Assembly (NCBI GenBank): GCA_900618795.1 | Contig: UYJD01000001.1 | Location: forward strand, 577,035-617,166 | Direction: 5' to 3' | Source: Cyanodermella asteris | Taxonomy: Eukaryota; Ascomycota; Lecanoromycetes; Ostropales; Stictidaceae | DNA: 40,132 nucleotides | In this document: positions 31,931-40,132 of the stretch, piece by piece | Layout: every line of letters begins with the position of its first letter | How positions within the stretch are numbered: the stretch's first letter is position 1 | The notes under the pieces: generated by a model | Told to the model about the DNA's origin: nothing | Databases searched by the model: none | The model's input: the letters and a program-made list of their open reading frames with translations, nothing else | Program-made: the position numbers and the translations under genes

Positions 31931-33049
31931 CTATTGCTTCTTCCCCTGATCAATAATCTGCAAAAACGGATTCGCCGTTGCCGCCTTGTCTTCCTCCCTC
32001 AACTCCACCGTCTTCTCCTTCTCCTCCACCACACCCACCCCAAGCACCTTACTCATCCCCGTTGCCCAAAGCCACGGCCTACTCTCTCCCTCACCACCCT
32101 CCAACGAACTCCTCGCATTAAAATACTCCCACCCCATAACGCCTCCGAACCCCTTATACTCGTCCTTCAGGACACTGATCGTCGCAAACAACAACTCCTC
32201 AAAGACCCACCCGGCTCCGTTCCGCTCATTCGTAACAAGCCCCAACACGACCTTGTTCGCCGGCCAGCCACACGCCATGATGGCATCATAATGCTCCGTC
32301 GTCTCGGCGGATCCCCATCCACAATAGAATTGCGTATTATACCAGCCAATGTGCCTCCCCATCGCCTTCTCGAGGTCAAAGTAGCTGAACCCGGAGAGGT
32401 GCTTGGCCCCCACCAGCGCCGTCGCCACGGGCGCCAGCGTGATCGCGAACCCGCTCCCGAAATCCGATTTCAACCGGTCGATCAGCCGGACGATTCCCGG
32501 AAGCGACATTTCCTCTTCGACGTCCAGGTCCAGGCCGTCGAAGCCCGCGAACCGGACCATCTTCTCCAGCGGAGCGTAGAAGGATTCGAACGTGTCGACG
32601 TCCCGGTCCAGGCGCGTGAAGGATCCCTTTGCGGCGCCGCCGAGCATCCCCAGGACTCTGATCCCGCCCGCCTGGAGTCGTCGTACTTCGTCCCACAACA
32701 CGCCGTGTTTGGGCGCATCGTACGGGTCGTCGTTCAACGTGATGTTCCCGGCCGGGTCGTTTAGATGGATCGCTGCGACGATTACGTGCGTTGTGCCCGT
32801 TTTGTGCTCTAGTAACGGGAGCATGGACACAAATCTGCCATTGTGGTAGTGTGTTTGGTGGTAGAGGATGACGCGCGGAGACTGTCCCGGATTATGGGAG
32901 GAGGCCGGGAGCGGAGGCATAAAGTGGGTGTGTAGAAAGCGGAGGCGGAAGATTGTGGCGGACCAGGCGGCGCGGGCGTCTCGGACGGGGAATGCGGAGA
33001 AGGGCCGGAGGAGGAATGTGAGGATGCTTCGGGCGAGGGATACGAGCAT
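31931..33049 (-). CDS. GH18 glycoside hydrolase (chitinase/ENGase-like)
   Basis: Single-exon protein of 372 residues. The GH18 signature is complete at residues 171-178, DGLDLDVE, with E178 as the expected acid/base. Upstream are the TIM-barrel strand VILYHQTHYHNG and the substrate-assist barrel strand ending GIRVLGMLGGA; downstream SGFAITLAPV, WYNTQFYCGWG and the closing strand GFGGVMGWEYFNA. GH18 enzymes cleave chitin or the chitobiose core of N-glycans. The N-terminus (MLVSLARSILTFLLRPFSAF) is hydrophobic enough for a signal anchor or weak signal peptide, but an internal ATG at residue 44 would give a cytosolic form; localisation is open. The C-terminus is charged and has no chitin-binding module. 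The coding strand moves from C-rich to very G-rich. Confidence 0.9.
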   Translation of the reverse strand: MLVSLARSILTFLLRPFSAFPVRDARAAWSATIFRLRFLHTHFMPPLPASSHNPGQSPRVILYHQTHYHNGRFVSMLPLLEHKTGTTHVIVAAIHLNDPAGNITLNDDPYDAPKHGVLWDEVRRLQAGGIRVLGMLGGAAKGSFTRLDRDVDTFESFYAPLEKMVRFAGFDGLDLDVEEEMSLPGIVRLIDRLKSDFGSGFAITLAPVATALVGAKHLSGFSYFDLEKAMGRHIGWYNTQFYCGWGSAETTEHYDAIMACGWPANKVVLGLVTNERNGAGWVFEELLFATISVLKDEYKGFGGVMGWEYFNARSSLEGGEGESRPWLWATGMSKVLGVGVVEEKEKTVELREEDKAATANPFLQIIDQGKKQ

Positions 33050-33525
33050 TTGCGTGTGGATGCGGGCCGGGCAAGGGAAGTGCTTGGGGTCTGGATGTTG
33101 GAATGAATTTAGTCTGGTTTACGAAGTGAGGTTGCTGACTAAGCTCACTTTGTTGCAGCTCGGCATGTTCGCATCAGGACTGATGTGGGGCCTGATGTCG
33201 TTGGTTGTCGAGCCATTTAACGCGGCCCGGAACGCGGGCCTGTAACGATTTCGGGTCAGTCAGCAGAGCCTCAACGTAGGAAGTCGCATTGATGAATAGT
33301 ATGACGTTTGTTAAAGCAAGAGGAATCAGCATGCGAATCTGGATTTCATTACGATGATGAGACATCTCAATGTATTCAAGTCTAACTGTGCCGGGCCACA
33401 TGGTATCTCCCGGATGCATTATGATCACATATCCCCCAAGGGTATCCAATGAATGTGCAAAAAAGGTATAAAAGTTACAATCCCAGAAACAGTCCCACAT
33501 CCGATTCCGTCAAACATTTCACACA
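33050..33525. other. spacer between GH18 and sulfate permease genes
   Basis: About 475 bp that hold the GH18 promoter and the sulfate permease 3' UTR, both on the minus strand. I see no gene or clear element. Confidence 0.7.
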
Positions 33526-36105
33526 TCAGTTGGTGGTGCCACCGTCGTGACCACCGTTTTCGCTCTTTCCAAACTCGTCAAGAGTCGGCGCGATTCGCTG
33601 CTGCGAGAACAGGTTCATGTCCTGGGTACCGTGCTTAGCAGTAACCATGTGGGCGTCACGAAGAGCCTCGATGTTGCTGATAGCGCTCTGCAGCGCACTC
33701 GTAATGTCGATGTGGAAGAAGGGTCTGTTGATGCCCTGTACAACGGCATGGCTCTTAACCGCGTGTATATATGGCTTGCTACCCTGGAGACCCTTGCCAA
33801 AGTCATTCTCCGATCCGGATGAGTGGTCTGCGCGTGTAATGCCGTGCTCTGGGTCGGCGCTACCTCGCTTGAGTTGTTGCTGGTTCTTGCGATCGGCCTC
33901 GGCTGCGTAAGAGCTCTCGCCACCGATTTCGGCGACACTGAAAATTGGCTTCCAGCGCGACTCATCAGTGGAGGTCTCGGGATCGGGGTTGGGATATCCA
34001 AAGCCGGCCGAGACAAGTGCGCGCTTCGTCCAGCGGTTGTTGATGCAGGCAAAGTGCCAAGCAACGCGGTTGGGAGCTGCCCATCGGTCGAGCTGATTGC
34101 GGACATCGATCAAGTTCTGGACGGAGGTGATGTCGACGTTGTTGACGGAAGAGAAATCCAGGATGACGGCCTTCAACTCAGGCAGATGAGATCTGTCCTC
34201 CTCGGCCTGACCGCGGCGTGGACCAGGGTCATTCCAAGGTCGGTCGCCAAGCTTAGTGTAGGTCGCAGACGTTGTGCGGCGAGTGTTCTTGAAGATATGA
34301 TCCACCATGTTGTCGAGGTAATTGCCAGCGTTAGGGTAGTTGAAGCCCTCGCTGAAACGGTAGATGAAGACTCCAGGGTAGGGTCTCTCGACCTCGATCT
34401 CCGGGTTACTGCCATCACCGTGCTCAAGAGGAATGTATACATTGCGCGAAAGGCTGTTGTCCTGCGAAAACTTCTTGTTGTCGGGGTTACCCGTGTCGCC
34501 CACAACAGTGTGGACCTTGACGCGGCCGAGGAAACGTCCCTTGGCGAACAGAGCGCGCCAGAGGTAGATGAAGATTGACATGCCCATGGTCACGTAAACG
34601 CCAATTTCGATGGTGGTGAAGACTGTAACGATGACACCGGTGAAGAAGACGACGACCTCGAATGGCGAAATTCTCCAAAACTGGTAGACGGTGTTGGGAG
34701 GGGTGATGAGGTCACCGACGGCGTGTATGATGACTGCCGACAGTGCCGAACTAGGGATGTAGAAGAAGACTGCCGTCAGACCATAGATGGCGATGAGTAC
34801 GACGATGGCCGTGATGACACCGGCGAAAGGTGTGCGGACACCAGCCTTGGCCTTGATGGCGGTCCTGGAGAAGGAGCCAGTTGCAGGATAGGCACCGAGG
34901 AAAGGAGCGAGAAGGTTTGTAACTCCAATGGCAACAAACTCCTGAGACGGATTGATTGTGTAACCGTTGACGCGACCGAAAGACTTGGCAATGGCAATGT
35001 GCTCAATGATCATGACAATGACGGTGGAGGGGAGCTCGCCGGCAAAGGTGCTGACCACCTCGCGAGTGACCTGAGGCACTTCGGCGTGGGTGAAACCACG
35101 GGGAACCTCGCCAAGAATGGCAAATCTGGCGTTCTTGCCCTGCTTGTCGTGAAGCTGGGGGACATTCATGTTTACCAGCCAGCTGACGAGTGTATACAGC
35201 AGGATGACGAAGATGGTGCGCAGGGTGTTGGCGAAGAAGAAGGTCATCTTGTACTTGGGGAAGCGTCTGGTACCGTAGTTGCAAACCCAGCGGATGAAGT
35301 AAAGAAGGAACAGGGCGGTAAATCCGAGAGCAGCATCGAGCTTCGTCGAGTTGAGATGCGTCAAGATGTTGATGACGACCAGATAGGTCGAAGCTCGTGT
35401 GTCGAATCCGCTCAATCCCATCAAACCGGCCACCTGTCCGACGGCAATGTTGATGGCGGAGCCAGTCATGAAGGCTGAAATAGAGGCCAAAGAGATGAAA
35501 TCAACGATGCGACCCAATCGAAGCAAACCAAAGCCACAGACGATACCACCGGCGACGATGGCGAGGGCCGACGAGATAACCCATGGCGTGTTTTTGTACT
35601 CGGGGTGCTTCGCAATGACCTCGATGACGACGTTTCCGGTGACAGTGGACAGGACAGCGACAGGACCGATGGTGATATCCTTGGAGGTGGCGAAAAACCA
35701 GTAGATGAGCACACCCATGAAAGAGGCGTAGAGACCGAACTGGACAGGAAGGGTGGCGAGCTTGGCGTAGGCCATGCCCTGGGGAACAACGACGGCACCG
35801 ATGGTGATTCCGGCAATCAAATCACCAATGAGCCATCTGGAGTTGTAGCGCGTGATCCACTGGAGGAAGGGAAACATGTTGTAGAAATACAGCCCAATGT
35901 CCCTGAGACCAGGGGCGACTTCTTTGATGTAGTCCCATGATGACGGTTCCTCCTCAACGTAGGTGTCGGCGGTGTCGATTGAGTAGGTTGACTCGCCGCG
36001 AGTGACGTTTGGGTCGGCACCGGTGGGGTTGCGGTAGTCGAGTTTGATACCGAGTCCCTTGGCCAAGCCGTGGCCGACCTTTGTGGCAGTCGAGTTGGGT
36101 GCCAT
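33526..36105 (-). CDS. SulP-family sulfate permease
   Basis: Plasma-membrane sulfate:proton symporter of the SulP/SLC26 family, like fungal SutB, Cys-14 and Sul1/2. One uninterrupted exon, 859 residues, from the first ATG at 36105 (MAPNSTATKV). A cytosolic N-terminus of about 70 residues leads into the transmembrane core; the family signature PQGMAYAKLATLPVQFGLYA lies at about residues 108-127, followed by repeated hydrophobic helices such as WVISSALAIVAGGIVCGFGL, TNLLAPFLGAYPATGSFSRT and VFFYIPSSALSAVIIHAV. A STAS domain occupies about 550-715, with AVILDFSSVNNVDITSVQNL. A long polar C-terminus ends GGHDGGTTN. Fungal sulfate permeases are normally under Cys-3/MetR sulfur control; I did not identify a binding site with confidence. 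A TATA-like stretch lies about 230 bp upstream. Confidence 0.95.
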   Translation of the reverse strand: MAPNSTATKVGHGLAKGLGIKLDYRNPTGADPNVTRGESTYSIDTADTYVEEEPSSWDYIKEVAPGLRDIGLYFYNMFPFLQWITRYNSRWLIGDLIAGITIGAVVVPQGMAYAKLATLPVQFGLYASFMGVLIYWFFATSKDITIGPVAVLSTVTGNVVIEVIAKHPEYKNTPWVISSALAIVAGGIVCGFGLLRLGRIVDFISLASISAFMTGSAINIAVGQVAGLMGLSGFDTRASTYLVVINILTHLNSTKLDAALGFTALFLLYFIRWVCNYGTRRFPKYKMTFFFANTLRTIFVILLYTLVSWLVNMNVPQLHDKQGKNARFAILGEVPRGFTHAEVPQVTREVVSTFAGELPSTVIVMIIEHIAIAKSFGRVNGYTINPSQEFVAIGVTNLLAPFLGAYPATGSFSRTAIKAKAGVRTPFAGVITAIVVLIAIYGLTAVFFYIPSSALSAVIIHAVGDLITPPNTVYQFWRISPFEVVVFFTGVIVTVFTTIEIGVYVTMGMSIFIYLWRALFAKGRFLGRVKVHTVVGDTGNPDNKKFSQDNSLSRNVYIPLEHGDGSNPEIEVERPYPGVFIYRFSEGFNYPNAGNYLDNMVDHIFKNTRRTTSATYTKLGDRPWNDPGPRRGQAEEDRSHLPELKAVILDFSSVNNVDITSVQNLIDVRNQLDRWAAPNRVAWHFACINNRWTKRALVSAGFGYPNPDPETSTDESRWKPIFSVAEIGGESSYAAEADRKNQQQLKRGSADPEHGITRADHSSGSENDFGKGLQGSKPYIHAVKSHAVVQGINRPFFHIDITSALQSAISNIEALRDAHMVTAKHGTQDMNLFSQQRIAPTLDEFGKSENGGHDGGTTN

Positions 36106-37826
36106 GTTGTGATCAAGCACAAGGACTACCGTCAGGTTGTCGACTTGTCGGACGAATGCGACAGGAAAGAAAGAGGCCGGGCTGTAGTTTCGAAGGTTCG
36201 GACGGAGGCCCTCTCAAACTGCGTAGTGGGAGCAAAGACCAGGGTGGGTCTTTCAGCTCTGAGCGCAACCGGAGATGGCGACCTGAGTGACAAAGTGCGA
36301 CAGGGATTTGGATTCAGCCGGGAGACGAGGTGATATATGTAGTGGCAAGGGCCGATGGGATGGTGTTTGATGGCGCGTCCGGGAGCTGAAGGAGCTGCCC
36401 TAGCCGGCCGAGTCGTCTTGCTCTAGGTCTGTCTCTAACAGATCTCGGTCGAGGAAGACTCATAGGCGGGTCGAGGCGAGGGCGACCCAGGTGTGGTAGC
36501 TAACGTATACAGTAATAACAACGTCCGAGGACGAAACATGCGGGCGCACATGGGAGCAAAGTCAAGGCCGGCTGGGCCGTGGTCCGTGCCAGAAGCTGTC
36601 CGGCGCAGCGACCGGCACGCTGTCACGGAAGCAGAATAGAGCGCGAATGGAATGGCAGATGCTGATCGGGTTGCTGGGCATCGGAATTGAAACTGGAACT
36701 TGGTGGTGGTGAAGGCTTCTTCGAGGAGAAATTCGAATCGCGCGATCGAAGCACTGAGGTTGCGTGCTTTGCGCTAAGGCCGAATGCGGAAACCCGCCAG
36801 ACTTCATTCGCTCACTTCGCATCCACCATCACACCTTACTACCTGGCCAACACGTGCTGCCACGCCGTTGTACGCGATTCACGCCGCCCACAACACCTTC
36901 AGACTCCTCAGAACAGCTTCGCATCATGCCATTTCGAGTCTTTTGCTGCAAGAACCGCCTATACTGTGCCAGGAGTCCTTCCGATTGAGGCAAGCTCCTG
37001 ACAGATAAGCTCAGGACAAGCTCATCCCTTCACACCACCAGCTGCTGGTCCAGACAGCCATCGTACCTCTCCGTCGATCCAATCCGTTGGTCATGGGAGT
37101 CAACATCCCGGCAATACCAAGCTTCTCACTCATGGCTCAAGTCCCGGGGCTTGACCTGACCACGTCTCGACCTTCCCACCGGGTGATCGCCTTGGGCCAT
37201 CAGTCATCTCCTCAGACGAACTGAGCTTCGTCGGACTTGCTTCGCATCCGCCACCCGGTATTTGTCTTATGCCAATGTCAAGCCACAAAGCTGACCTTGC
37301 ATCTCAAGGAATGTATCGTGTTCCTGGCGTAGCGATGAGGCTTGTAGCCGCCTGTTCCTGCATTGCAGTACACACGCAATTGTGCGTGAGGTCCATTAGG
37401 TCTGGAACGCTCCCGGCCATTGACTCTGGGAACTCGGGCAGCCTTGATTGTTTGACAGCTCGGGTGGACAAGGCTATTGTCGATCTTCGCTCCCCTGCCT
37501 GTCGTGCTTGCTGCTCGAGATTCGCCATGGACCACTGCAACAATTCTTAATCGCATCTGACCAGACCAGGCCAGCTAGCTCGACACTCGATCGACGACCC
37601 ATGACCTGTCTCGCACGGCAAGATGATGAGTTGGTGACGTGAATGTGGTATCCACCAGCAGTAGAGATCGCGAATTCCGAGAGAAAAGACTCTAGCTTAA
37701 CACGTTGTGACAACAACGACTGACAATTCGATTCATCATGGCCTCGATCGCCAAAGGCGCCAACCTGATGTGCATACTAGACTCCCTAATTCTAGAGCAT
37801 GTCAGCTGTCAAGCTCGCCATACATA

Positions 37827-37952
37827 AGCCGGGATGAAAGAAGTCGCTGCCGATGCTCCGTCCATACCAGCCAAACACCTAGCCAAACACCTAGCCAAAT
37901 AACTAGTCAAATACCTAGCTAAGTACATACCTAGTGATCTAACTAAGTACCC
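37827..37952 (+). repeat. dispersed repeat copy A with 12-bp minisatellite
   Basis: A unique head (GATGAAAGAAGTCG...CTCCGTCCATACC) is followed from 37869 by 12-bp units: AGCCAAACACCT twice, then AGCCAAATAACT, AGTCAAATACCT, AGCTAAGTACAT and more diverged units to about 37952. The same head and units recur in the same orientation at 39807-39922. Read on either strand the units give a four-residue periodic peptide, a by-product of the 12-bp period rather than a gene. Confidence 0.85.
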
Positions 37953-39806
37953 ACTTAAGGAGGACGCCGGCAGAGACTTTTTGTCACCCGTCTTGTGCAA
38001 TGGCTCACACTCCCCGCAATATGATGCAGAAGAGACAGGGGACATCCGATCAGCGAAACATCCTGGCCACCTGACGTAACAGAACATGCACAACATCGAC
38101 TTTGTGGACTGCCATCTATCATCATCTCACGACTCTCAGAACCGTGAGATTTAGCGTACAAGATACGCCCATGTGTGCGTCCATGGTGACCAGAACAGGG
38201 TGTACAGAAGACAGGATCGTCACTCTTCCCACACGCGGGAGGAAACGAGGGCACCAGCCTCAATGCCGCCACTCACAGTCTTCGGAAAAGGGGATTGCTC
38301 GCGATCTGCGATGTCATGGTGCAAGAGTGCAAGTAGACAGCATCACGGCACGGCGTGTCTGGTCCGGCTACAAGCACCGACTTTTGACAACGACCTGCCG
38401 CTGAGCCGCCGATGGCAAGGTTCATGGCCACACATTTAGAGCTGATCACTTCCTCCATGTTAGCAGATTCGATTATCATCCAACAAGTATGTTTGCGGTG
38501 GTGAAAGGCAGGACCAAGAGTTGTTCCCGCAGCCGAGGGGTTTGTTTCCTACGGGTCCAAGACTACAGCTTGCAGCTTCAAAGTCCGGTTTGCTCTGTCA
38601 TTCTAGATCAGAGTCCAGAATTTGTGATCGCTGGCGCGCGAAATGAATTTCTGGAGCAGGTATTGATCGCGTGCCAAAAAATCGTCCCTTTTCCATGTCA
38701 ACCCGTCCCTGGACTCTGGACCATCGCCGCTAAGATCAACTTCGGATGCCGTGTGCAGCCGCAAGGGGTAAAGCTCGTCGTGGTGTATGCCAAGGTGATT
38801 CTTGCGACATTGTTGCTTCAATTTGTCTGACACCATCCAATTACTTTTCTTCTTCTTGGATCAATTCGCCCAAACACTGATCGGCCACGGTTGTGACATG
38901 ATCATTGAAGATGGGACTTTAAAGTGATAGTCTGACGGACGCGAAAGGGAATGGAGCCTGCTTCTCGATCCTCCTGGCTTCCAAGCTCATCCACAGTCGG
39001 ATCCACCTGACCTGTCCGCGTGTGAGTCTGATGGTGGCGCAACCTGCAAGAGCCGGCGAGTTTTAAGTTCGCAGTCAGACTGCTCCGGTTAGACTTCGAA
39101 CCAAATACGCCGCCGTCATTCGTCGCGAGAAACGAGGTCAGCGCTGCCGAAATGCCATCCTTGTCGCTCCTCAAGAGGGAAGGACATGCGGTGGCGACGT
39201 GATCAGTATCGCGTACTAGACCTTGCCTAAGATCTCCGCGCATCAACTAGCAAGACCATGCCGAACAGGTCCGTGACCTTATTGATCTTCAACTGACAAC
39301 TTAGCTACCACGGCATCAGCTCCTCATCATGGCCGCGATCGTGACTCAAAAAGGCTGCCCTAAGATACGCGAGGATGGTATGAATGAAGAGACAGCGCTC
39401 AGCCAGATTGAACTGCAGAACCAAACAGTAATGAACTTTGCGACACGAGTGTCTCCTGCTATAGAGCTCATCGAGTCTCAAAGACAACCTGATATGGCTC
39501 TCGTTCGGCCAGCCAAGAGCTTTCTCAAGAGAGGGAGAAAAATGGGCGGGCACGCCAAGGCGGCAGATCTCGAGTGGGGGGCCTCAAGGGGCCTTGCAAC
39601 CTCGCTCAATTGGCCACGCTTTGGTGACGTTCATCGCACGGTACTCCTGTAGGTACGTTTCGAAGGATGCAATTCTGATCCCTTTTGACGCAGAAAGCAT
39701 TTCCGCGGCCATTTTTTTTTCTTTTTTCTTCTTCTTTGCTCGCACCGAATATTGGCCCGTGATCAGAAAAAAAACCTTCACGGCTGATTATAACATGAGA
39801 CCACCG

Positions 39807-39922
39807 AAGCGGCATGAAAGAAGTCGGCTACTGATGCCTCCGTCCATACTAGCCAAACACCATACCAGATACCTGGCCGAACACCTGGCCGAATAACCAG
39901 TCGAATATATACATACTAGCCG
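39807..39922 (+). repeat. dispersed repeat copy B with 12-bp minisatellite
   Basis: Head CATGAAAGAAGTCGGCTACT and CTCCGTCCATACTAGCC match copy A at 37827 with scattered substitutions. From 39851 it has 12-bp units AGCCAAACACCA, TACCAGATACCT, GGCCGAACACCT, GGCCGAATAACC and AGTCGAATATAT. Copies A and B are direct repeats about 2 kb apart. Copy B lies 90 bp before a transposase-like frame, so it may be part of, or target of, a mobile element. Confidence 0.85.
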
Positions 39923-40010
39923 GAAAGTATGTATCCATTCCGTCCTTGGCGTGATCGGCGTCTAAGACTAACAAAACCAGACCGCGTAGAACAAGTAGAA
40001 CGTAGCAAAT

Positions 40011-40132
40011 ATGGCCCTATTACGTGAATTAACTGTCGGAGAACGTAATTCAATTATCGGCGTAAAGCGTAATAGTATTAAACTTACCTAAATCGCCGAA
40101 AATGAGTGTCACGGACAAAGGAAATGTAACGC
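40011..40132 (+). mobile_element. start of a Tc1/mariner-like transposase, broken, cut by window end
   Basis: An ATG at 40011 opens a frame reading MALLRELTVGERNSIIGVKR then NSIKLT, a stop TAA at 40089-40091, and IAE. This matches the N-terminal helix-turn-helix pattern of Tc1/mariner-type transposases (RELT..ER..IIG.......L..IAE), in which Gln is common where the stop stands. A CAA to TAA change would be a CpA to TpA transition, the type made by repeat-induced point mutation. The rest of the element lies beyond the window, so terminal repeats and completeness cannot be judged. The local DNA is AT-rich compared with the genes. Confidence 0.5.

Larger units (their letters stand above)
36106..40010. 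other. gene-free right end with repeats
   Basis: After the sulfate permease promoter at the left there is no recognisable gene for almost 4 kb. Open frames are short and without family features. The stretch contains two diverged copies of a dispersed repeat with a 12-bp minisatellite core (37827-37952 and 39807-39922) and leads into a partial transposon at the edge. It looks like an accessory, repeat-containing segment. Confidence 0.6.

Noticed and set aside
24584-33049. Secondary-metabolite or defence gene cluster built from HNH, oxidoreductase, GH18 and peptidase genes
   Set aside because: There is no backbone synthase, no pathway regulator and no conserved defence module; most neighbours are housekeeping genes on mixed strands.
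34723-35478. Long plus-strand frame of 251 codons
   Set aside because: It is the antisense shadow of the sulfate permease gene and its composition follows that codon bias.
37707-38096. Periodic peptides from the 12-bp repeat as repeat proteins
   Set aside because: The four-residue period appears in frames on both strands because the unit is 12 bp; stops follow at once and there is no start context.
39329-39652. 107-codon plus-strand frame near the right end
   Set aside because: Starts at an ATG but has no family features and lies in repeat-containing DNA next to a transposon remnant.
1-40132. CRISPR array or rRNA genes
   Set aside because: No regularly spaced direct repeats with unique spacers and no rRNA-like sequence; the organism is a eukaryote.

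Overview
This is a piece of a filamentous ascomycete genome, most probably a Dothideomycete. The evidence is the set of gene families (HAP3, Caf120/Skg3-type PH protein, SulP sulfate permease, PTH11/SAT4-type rhodopsin-domain protein), introns of mostly 50-65 nt with GT...AG ends, short pyrimidine-rich leaders and long gene-poor spacers. The class-level call is an inference; the fungal call is firm. Coding starts were taken at real ATG codons and introns were placed by following protein-family continuity across frames.

Left part (1-11.2 kb): a gene-free stretch with simple repeats, then three minus-strand housekeeping genes: HAP3/NF-YB (4 exons, unusually long first intron), prefoldin subunit 2 (4 exons) and a 1291-residue Caf120/Skg3-type PH-domain protein (5 exons). 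Middle (11.2-21.8 kb): gene-poor DNA with a PTC7-type mitochondrial PP2C phosphatase, a protein carrying only the first half of a Zn2Cys6-like cysteine motif, and an F-box/DUF7730-like hypothetical protein. Gene-dense block (21.8-36.1 kb): M24 pita-bread metallopeptidase, a decayed rhodopsin-domain membrane-protein gene, an HNH-domain protein, riboflavin synthase (RIB5), oligoribonuclease (REX2), a Gfo/Idh/MocA oxidoreductase, a small putative mitochondrial protein, a GH18 glycosidase and a SulP sulfate permease. Right end (36.1-40.1 kb): no recognisable host gene, two diverged copies of a dispersed repeat built on a 12-bp minisatellite, and at the very edge the start of what looks like a Tc1/mariner-type transposase broken by an early stop.

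The genes do not form one pathway or a metabolite cluster; they are mostly independent core functions (transcription, protein folding, mRNA turnover, RNA degradation, flavin and sulfur supply). REX2 and the oxidoreductase start only 132 bp apart, head to head, and probably share a promoter. I found no CRISPR, rRNA or tRNA and no convincing novel multi-gene system. The most unusual signal I see is compositional: at least five genes between 21.8 and 33.1 kb switch from a C-rich to a G-rich coding strand from their 5' to their 3' halves. Other points worth checking are the half zinc cluster protein, the broken membrane-protein gene, the edge transposon with its minisatellite neighbours, and several introns whose retention would give defined alternative proteins.
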